The notes below the pieces were generated by a model. That model searched no databases and had not been told where the DNA came from. It saw nothing but the letters and a program-made list of their open reading frames with translations. Both the position numbers and the translations under genes were made by a program. 18,643 bases of DNA, taken from the NCBI GenBank assembly GCA_003543635.1, contig DNAE01000127.1:1-18643 (forward strand), in the 5' to 3' direction. Position 1 is the stretch's first letter. Every line of letters begins with the position of its first letter. Positions 13,511 to 18,643 of this stretch are shown here, one piece after another. This DNA comes from Clostridiales bacterium. GTDB lineage: Bacteria > Bacillota > Clostridia > Saccharofermentanales > Saccharofermentanaceae.

Positions 13511-15202
13511 TCAATCCTGCTGTTCCTTCTTCTTAAGGAGAACAATGGTTCCGCCAAGAAGAAGAAGTCCGCCTGCTACGTAGAATACGATGGTACCGAT
13601 GCCGCCCGTCTCGGGAAGATTGATACCCGTTGTATTCTCAACGGACAACTCGAATGCATTGTCTGCTGCATTGTAGGATGCTTCTGCAGTATTCTCGGAA
13701 TCCCCGTCAACTGCCCAACCGGGAGCCGTAACAGTGGGATTGCTCTTGATCGTGAACTCTATGGGAGCTGCAAGTCCGTTATATCCTGCGGGTGCCTTTG
13801 TCTCGGTGATCGTGTAAGTACCGTCGCAAAGACCCTCGATTATGAGATAACCATCCTCGTTAACAAATGCAGTAACCGTCTTTGTGTTAGCAGCTGTCTG
13901 CTCCTCTTCAACAGCCTCATAACGGTATGTCGTGTCGGTATCGTCATACTTGGAAGCTGTGGTAGCCGTAGGCTCAGTCTCCGTGTAAGATCCGTCAGTA
14001 AGCTTGTAATATGATCCGGAGGGATCTTCTACGAACTGACCGTATGTAACAAGAGTCCTGTTCATTCCCTTATCACAGGAGATCTCGAACTCTGCACCTG
14101 CAAGGGGCGCACCTTCCTCATCGACCTTGAGGAGCTTGATATCTGTTGTGTATGTAACAGTCTTGCTCTCGGGAGTAACACCCGTAGGCTCACCGGGGCC
14201 GGGCTCATCACCGCTACTGGGCAGATAGTCGTAATTAGGATCGTTAGAATACAGAAGATCGACTTTATTGTCGTTACCCGTGCTGGTCCTGTCACAGTTC
14301 TCATTAAGAGTAGCATAATAGGTGATCACAATATCAGCACCGGCATTATCAAGATACTGGATAAAATCCTTGAATACGATCTTAAGAAGCGTCTCATCTC
14401 CGTCAGGAGCAGTAGTTGCCTGATAGTCAGTACCGGCTGTAAGAGTTTTGGATCCGACAGTGATCTTAAGATCTGCCGTAGCATCATCATACGTAAGACC
14501 CTTGCAAAGAGTATCTCTTACCACGAACTGATACTTATCATAACCCCTCATATCGGGAACTGCGGAAGTGATCTTGAAGGGGATCAGGTCGCCGATACTT
14601 GCGGAGTTAGCCTTAACGCCGTCTGCACCGTCATCGATCACCTTATCGATCGTGGGAAGGACCTCCTTAGAATCAAAGTCAAGGTCCGTATCGCCGACGA
14701 CCTTAAGCATGACCCTGGAAGCAGCACCCTTTGTTGCTTCCTCTGTAAGATCATCAATGATGCAGTAATAACCGGGACCCGGTACTGAAAGTTCCGCAGA
14801 TTCCTCAGTTGCAGCATCCATAACAACAGAAGCCGTCTCGGTTCCTTCGATAATGCAGTCTCCAAGGATGTCGGCAGCCTCCTCGGGAGTGATCTTGAGT
14901 AACTCATCAGCACAATCCTGTGCCGTAGCGGAAGCATCGAGTACCAAAGCCTCCTTCAAAGCACCAGCATCGACACCTTCTCCGAATGCCAGATCAATAA
15001 GGCTCTTCTCGCCTGTTGCGGGATCCTCATAGAGACCTCCCGTGAAAATCTGGTAGGCTGCGTAAGTGTGTGTAGCCTTGTCGTCATCCGGTGCAGTTAT
15101 CGTTATCTTAAAATCATCAGCTGCAAACGCATTGGCAAACAGCATCATGACCATAAGACAAGATACCAAAACGGAAACGATCTTTTTCATTGTCTTTCTC
15201 AT
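13511..15202 (-). CDS. Major (backbone) LPETG pilin
   Basis: The 563-residue product has a signal peptide (about 1-28, ending AFA) and an N-terminal domain (about 30-180). A fimbrial isopeptide D2-type domain follows (about 181-345), with the polymerisation-type Lys in VLPTIDKVI (K187) and candidate bond residues near GNDNKVDLL (N312). A C-terminal Cna-B/SpaA-like domain (about 353-526) has TDIKLLKV (K356/K359) and the E-box ITETKAPAGYN (E467). LPETG is at 529-533, followed by a hydrophobic helix and a KKKEQQD tail. Its position directly before the class C sortase and its three-domain layout fit the shaft subunit. The ATG has a strong AGGAAGGAAG site and overlaps the adhesin stop by 4 bases (ATGA). 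Confidence 0.94.
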   Translation of the reverse strand: MRKTMKKIVSVLVSCLMVMMLFANAFAADDFKITITAPDDDKATHTYAAYQIFTGGLYEDPATGEKSLIDLAFGEGVDAGALKEALVLDASATAQDCADELLKITPEEAADILGDCIIEGTETASVVMDAATEESAELSVPGPGYYCIIDDLTEEATKGAASRVMLKVVGDTDLDFDSKEVLPTIDKVIDDGADGVKANSASIGDLIPFKITSAVPDMRGYDKYQFVVRDTLCKGLTYDDATADLKITVGSKTLTAGTDYQATTAPDGDETLLKIVFKDFIQYLDNAGADIVITYYATLNENCDRTSTGNDNKVDLLYSNDPNYDYLPSSGDEPGPGEPTGVTPESKTVTYTTDIKLLKVDEEGAPLAGAEFEISCDKGMNRTLVTYGQFVEDPSGSYYKLTDGSYTETEPTATTASKYDDTDTTYRYEAVEEEQTAANTKTVTAFVNEDGYLIIEGLCDGTYTITETKAPAGYNGLAAPIEFTIKSNPTVTAPGWAVDGDSENTAEASYNAADNAFELSVENTTGINLPETGGIGTIVFYVAGGLLLLGGTIVLLKKKEQQD

Positions 15203-17898
15203 GTTTTTTTCTTCCTTCCTTTTATTCTTTTATTATCGCTAACAATAATAAACGCTCTTGAACGCACCATCAGCGGTGCCGCTACGAGGAGTACGCCGGT
15301 AATATAGAACGGCAGGACTCCGATACCTCCGGTCTCAGGCAGCTTATAGATCTTGTACTCATTGATAAACTTGAAATTGTAGTTATTGCTGGTCTCAATA
15401 ACATTTGCAGTTAAAATACCGCCGGAATCAGGTATTTCGGAAACCTCAACAATTACCTTATATATAGCATTTGAGTATCTGATATCATCTCTTCCGTCAT
15501 TGTGCTCTCTGATTATGTAATAATAATTACCCGGAGTCTCGTAATGTCTGGTCTCAAACCGGATCTTTCCATCAGCATTATTCTCGACAGCTTCGATCTT
15601 TTCAGTGTTGTCTTCATTAAGCAAAGGCACGAAGTCTTCATCACATTCAACAAGTTCAAAGGTAAACTCTTTATCTTCAAGATCTTTGTTAAGGAGTTCC
15701 TTGTTTGCCTCAAACTGTACCATTGCAGAATTCGCATGGATCGTAAAATCAAGTCCTGTATGGTTTGGACACTTATTATAGGCATCGATTACAGCCTGTC
15801 TTCTGAGATCATAAACAACGTTCTCAATGGTAGAAACAGGTATCTCATCATAATTAATACTCTGATAATCACCATTACCGTACGCAACCTGATAATTATT
15901 ATTCTTACGATCAACTATATATCTGACAGTCTCATCTGCAAGTGGGATCCAGCTTTGTGTTGCCTCATCCCATCTTTCCTTTGTAACCGAGAGAGGTACA
16001 ACATAAATATCTATATCAAATCTGGCGGAATCAACATCATCAAAGAAAAAGCAATTATTATTGAAACGATATTCATCGGGGAAATCGATCTTACCATTAC
16101 CATTATCATCTTGCCCCCAATACTTGGATGTCAACTCATACTGAGAATCACCTATCGGGCAATAAGGATCGTTCCAGTATTCTTGCGTTGTATAATACTG
16201 TTCATCTTTTGGGGTACGCGAATCATTATCCCCCAGGTGAAAAAAGAATACCGAAGATCCGTCTGCCCTATAAAGGTTACACTGATTGACCTCCTGAACA
16301 TAGGACTGATACTGCGTAGTAGTCCTTATCATTCCGTTATCATCGCCTAATTCAAAGCTGACAGAGGTATACACACCACCATCCGCTATCTCGATGTCAG
16401 CGTGATCAAGCCTTCCTTCTGCGCTGTCTCTAACTCGAATCGTTACAGTCCTATATCCACTTTCGGTCCAAAACGACACTTTTTGATCAGTCGCATTCTT
16501 ATCATATGTACTGGCTAGGTATGTCGTACTTCTTATTCCGTCTGAAGATTCCGAATCATTCAAACGCGAGAGAATTCTAGGAGAATCACTTGGATCAGAA
16601 ATAAAAGGCCAATCCTGATCCGGCTCATAATGATAGGGATGTCCTGAGAAAGTAATCATATCACCATAATTAACTGTTATTATCTGATTATCGAAACTCG
16701 GGTCATCCATATCAATGGGCACGGTATTATCAACTTTATCCAGTGTCACTATATGGAACTCTTCACCATAAAAATCAAAACGCACATGATTCTCCCAAGA
16801 AGATGTATCTATTGCGGTTATCTTGATACGTACTTCACTGGGAGAACTATACAATTCTTCATACGACACATTTTCCAGCATATCAGATTTATATACAGAA
16901 AAATGCAAATCTTCAGTTCCCGGGTTATCAACATATCCTATTATTTCAATTGATTCACCAATAGGCAGATAATAAGGCTGATACCAACTATTATTAATAA
17001 ATCCATATTCATTCTCGAGTTCTTCGTCCTGTATAAGGCCTAGGAAAGCGTGATACTGATCTTTGCTTCTCAATCCCGTAGCCGTCATAACATAGATGGA
17101 AAAGCTCTCTGTTACGAAGGAAGCATCGGTCGAAGACACCTCGGCATCAGTGAGTTCTTCACCTTCACCGTCATCATCCAGATGGATAACGGTGAAATCA
17201 TCACCCTCAAGCTCCGTATCTTCGGGAAGGGTTATTTCTACGCTTACAAGGTAGTTGTCGTTGGGTTCTATCTCGTTGCCGCTCTCATCCACAAAGGAGA
17301 TATCCACGGCTACAAGGTCCTTAGCCTCTGTTTCCTCATCAAGGGTATCGTTGACACCATCGATAACATCGTCAGGATCGATATCTTCGACGATCATTTC
17401 AACTTCTGAATCAAAGGATCCATCGATTGCCCTGGCGGTTACGCTGATTCCGTCTTCTGATACTGCCTCGTATGTGTTCAGGACAACAGGAGCATCCGTT
17501 ACTTCAGTTTCATCAGTTCCTTCGGTAACTTCAGTTGACTCGGTCACCGACGCTTCAGATGTGGTCTCTCCTATCGTCTCTGTTGTATCTGATGTCTCTT
17601 CGGTAAGTTCTTCCGTCTGCTCCGTGAACAAGATCTCCTCGGGCTCGGTGGCGCTCTCAGAGGTTTCCTCTTCAGTATCTGCCGTCTCGGTCTCTTCCGT
17701 TACGGGTTCCGTATCGAGGGACTCTTCCGTAATCTCAGATTCTTCGGAAATAACGGTTTCATCGGGGATCGTTTCATCGTCGGCTCTTACAAGACCCGAG
17801 TAACCTGAAATGATAAAAGACAGGATCAGCAGAGATGAGATGATACTCATCCTTATATCGGCTCTGTTACCTGTTCCCCTCAACTTGCCGTTTTTCAA
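15199..17898 (-). CDS. Large LPETG-anchored pilus tip protein / adhesin
   Basis: The 899-residue product starts with TTG (17896-17898), supported by AAGAGGT five bases upstream. A signal peptide covers about 1-39. Next come a Glu/Thr/Ser-rich stalk (41-137), a beta domain often found in clostridial surface proteins (about 142-272, ending FSIYVM), and an unrecognised central region (about 280-740) rich in Tyr, Asp and Asn. A FctA/Spy0128-like isopeptide pilin domain (about 741-848, with NADGKIRFE, YYYIIREHN and FINEYK) leads to LPETGG (853-858), a membrane helix and an unusually long basic tail. An EF-hand-like calcium loop is visible at D597-D608. No von Willebrand A domain was seen. Size and position as the first structural gene suggest a tip adhesin. 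The central part is AT-rich relative to the flanks. Confidence 0.88.
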   Translation of the reverse strand: MKNGKLRGTGNRADIRMSIISSLLILSFIISGYSGLVRADDETIPDETVISEESEITEESLDTEPVTEETETADTEEETSESATEPEEILFTEQTEELTEETSDTTETIGETTSEASVTESTEVTEGTDETEVTDAPVVLNTYEAVSEDGISVTARAIDGSFDSEVEMIVEDIDPDDVIDGVNDTLDEETEAKDLVAVDISFVDESGNEIEPNDNYLVSVEITLPEDTELEGDDFTVIHLDDDGEGEELTDAEVSSTDASFVTESFSIYVMTATGLRSKDQYHAFLGLIQDEELENEYGFINNSWYQPYYLPIGESIEIIGYVDNPGTEDLHFSVYKSDMLENVSYEELYSSPSEVRIKITAIDTSSWENHVRFDFYGEEFHIVTLDKVDNTVPIDMDDPSFDNQIITVNYGDMITFSGHPYHYEPDQDWPFISDPSDSPRILSRLNDSESSDGIRSTTYLASTYDKNATDQKVSFWTESGYRTVTIRVRDSAEGRLDHADIEIADGGVYTSVSFELGDDNGMIRTTTQYQSYVQEVNQCNLYRADGSSVFFFHLGDNDSRTPKDEQYYTTQEYWNDPYCPIGDSQYELTSKYWGQDDNGNGKIDFPDEYRFNNNCFFFDDVDSARFDIDIYVVPLSVTKERWDEATQSWIPLADETVRYIVDRKNNNYQVAYGNGDYQSINYDEIPVSTIENVVYDLRRQAVIDAYNKCPNHTGLDFTIHANSAMVQFEANKELLNKDLEDKEFTFELVECDEDFVPLLNEDNTEKIEAVENNADGKIRFETRHYETPGNYYYIIREHNDGRDDIRYSNAIYKVIVEVSEIPDSGGILTANVIETSNNYNFKFINEYKIYKLPETGGIGVLPFYITGVLLVAAPLMVRSRAFIIVSDNKRIKGRKKKT

Positions 17899-17909
17899 CT
17901 CTTACCTCT

Positions 17910-18461
17910 TCAAATCTTAAATAAGATAACTCCCATTATCTTATCTTCGGTTATTGACCCGAATCCCGGGTCCCTGCTGTCGGTGAGTACGACACGGTCA
18001 TCTGAGAGGACGAAGAACATTCCCTCAGGAACAACGGCATCATAGCTCATGTCAGCACCGTCAGGATCCTTATTAATGACATATGGCTCATCGATCATTG
18101 CACCGTTAACGGAGATATTCCCCGATGCGTCGATCACGACCTTGTCCCCCCCTTTGGCGATCACCCGCCTGATAAGGATCCTGTTGTTATAGGAGATACA
18201 GCATAACGATCCTGTTTCATAATCGTTTTTATTTAAAAGAACAAGAATATCATTATTATCAAATCCGGCATTTCCGGTTCCTTTGACTTGAACCACCGGA
18301 AAGACAAAATGTGACAACAAGACGGAGATTACTGCTATGGTGACCACGGTCAACACGGCTATAATGATCCTGGAATTGTCTCCGACAGTCTTTTTCTCCT
18401 CGTTTTTTATGGCTCTTCTCTCCTTTTGCTTATTCTTAAAATAAGGCGGAATTGTGAACAT
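17910..18461 (-). CDS. Signal-peptidase-like protein, probably catalytically inactive (SipA-like pilus assembly factor)
   Basis: The 183-residue product has the S26 signal peptidase layout: basic cytoplasmic N-terminus, one membrane segment (about 31-55) and an extracellular catalytic-type domain. The conserved box near the end is present (VLSDDRVVLTDSRDPGFGSI, 151-170). The catalytic Ser-Met of VxGxSM is replaced: the sequence reads VKGTGN, giving G63-N64. The general-base Lys before RVI is Arg (R98). Both dyad residues are therefore missing. Streptococcus pyogenes SipA, encoded in a pilus locus, is a known signal-peptidase-like protein needed for pilus polymerisation that lacks the Ser/Lys dyad. 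It heads the operon, 11 bases before the adhesin. The ATG at 18461 lacks a ribosome binding site; AAGGAGAG lies inside the frame before an ATA codon, so the start is uncertain. Confidence 0.85.
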   Translation of the reverse strand: MFTIPPYFKNKQKERRAIKNEEKKTVGDNSRIIIAVLTVVTIAVISVLLSHFVFPVVQVKGTGNAGFDNNDILVLLNKNDYETGSLCCISYNNRILIRRVIAKGGDKVVIDASGNISVNGAMIDEPYVINKDPDGADMSYDAVVPEGMFFVLSDDRVVLTDSRDPGFGSITEDKIMGVILFKI

Positions 18462-18490
18462 GTCAAATTTTTAACGTAAAAAAGTGAAAA

Positions 18491-18517
18491 TTTGATATTT
18501 TCGAGTTAAATATCAAA
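18491..18517. promoter_or_regulatory. Perfect 10-bp inverted repeat upstream of the pilus operon (candidate operator)
   Basis: TTTGATATTT (18491-18500) and AAATATCAAA (18508-18517) are exact inverted copies separated by 7 bases; the arm centres are 17 bases apart. No U-run or GC-rich stem suggests a terminator, so a dimeric DNA-binding protein site is more likely. A partly overlapping 9-bp inverted repeat (TCAAATTTT at 18463-18471 with AAAATTTGA at 18487-18495) adds a third TCAAA-type half site. Confidence 0.6.
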
Positions 18518-18520
18518 CAA
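18492..18520 (-). promoter_or_regulatory. Possible promoter of the pilus operon
   Basis: On the minus strand TTGTTT (18515-18520) and TATCAA (18492-18497) are 17 bases apart. The -10 match is poor (four of six, without the final T), so an activator would probably be needed if this is right. The two boxes fall on the arms of a perfect inverted repeat. The gap 18462-18537 is the only room for an operon promoter between the upstream terminator and the first gene. Confidence 0.35.
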
Positions 18521-18537
18521 TGCTTTACCGCAATAAA

Positions 18538-18565
18538 AAGAGGACTGCCTTGCGACAGTCCTCTT
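18538..18565 (-). terminator. Intrinsic terminator of the gene at the right edge
   Basis: AAGAGGACTG (18538-18547) and CAGTCCTCTT (18556-18565) form a 10-bp stem with an 8-base loop. On the minus strand the stem runs into TTTATT, giving a U-rich tail. It lies 20 bases past the stop codon of the partial gene and insulates the pilus operon from it. Confidence 0.85.
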
Positions 18566-18585
18566 CATTTATATGTCTTTTGTTA

Positions 18586-18643
18586 TCAGATCTTGTGGTC
18601 GGAACCAAGAACGTTAACGATCTTGTGAGCAACCATATCCTTA
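18586..18643 (-). CDS. C-terminal end of an unidentified protein (partial)
   Basis: Eighteen codons and a TGA stop (18586-18588) are visible, reading KDMVAHKIVNVLGSDHKI. The frame continues beyond the window. A clean terminator 20 bases downstream supports a real gene end. The fragment is too short for me to name a family. Confidence 0.6.
   Translation of the reverse strand, partial: KDMVAHKIVNVLGSDHKI

Noticed and set aside
17480..17780. Glu/Thr/Ser-codon repeats in the adhesin stalk as a CRISPR or DNA tandem array
   Set aside because: The repetition is irregular and protein-level only (acidic stalk); there are no constant repeats with unique spacers.

Overview
The window looks like a chromosomal segment of a Gram-positive anaerobe of the Clostridia, possibly a gut or rumen lineage. 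The evidence is the sortase and LPXTG pilus genes, the RelB/DinJ antitoxin family, the strong AGGAGG-type ribosome binding sites and the intermediate GC content. Genus cannot be fixed from the sequence. Every protein gene except one lies on the minus strand. No insertion sequence, integrase, CRISPR array or riboswitch was seen.

Left end (1-2560). A tRNA-Leu(UAA) gene on the minus strand has a textbook promoter. It is divergent from a plus-strand gene for a 741-residue single-pass membrane protein. That protein has a long disordered, charged N-terminal part, one transmembrane helix, a Thr-rich stalk and a small C-terminal beta domain. Two hairpins separate it from the convergent minus-strand genes.

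Housekeeping run (2559-10284, minus strand; transcribed from high to low coordinates). The order is ppx, ppk, galM, an Lrp/AsnC regulator, a class I aminotransferase and prfB. Several junctions overlap by 1 to 8 bases. ppx and ppk form a polyphosphate module, and the Lrp regulator and aminotransferase form a second coupled pair. prfB is a continuous reading frame without the usual autoregulatory frameshift.

Small-gene junction (10309-11145, minus strand). A tail-anchored 159-residue protein of unknown function follows an orphan RelB/DinJ-type antitoxin. The first has an extended -10 promoter so close to its ATG that its message may be leaderless. The second has an inverted repeat spanning its start codon.

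Pilus operon (11209-18461, minus strand). Six closely packed genes, in transcription order, encode: a signal-peptidase-like protein whose catalytic Ser and Lys are both replaced; a large LPETG adhesin or tip protein; an LPETG backbone pilin with isopeptide-type domains; a class C pilus sortase; a minor pilin with a Cna-B domain and a non-standard LVQTG sorting signal; and a second sortase of another class. The likely scheme is that the signal-peptidase-like protein aids assembly, the class C sortase polymerises LPETG subunits, and the second sortase handles the LVQTG protein, perhaps as wall anchor. A perfect 10-bp inverted repeat lies just upstream. The middle of the adhesin is much more AT-rich than its flanks, suggesting a swapped module.

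Right edge (18538-18643). A terminator and the last 18 codons of another minus-strand gene are visible.
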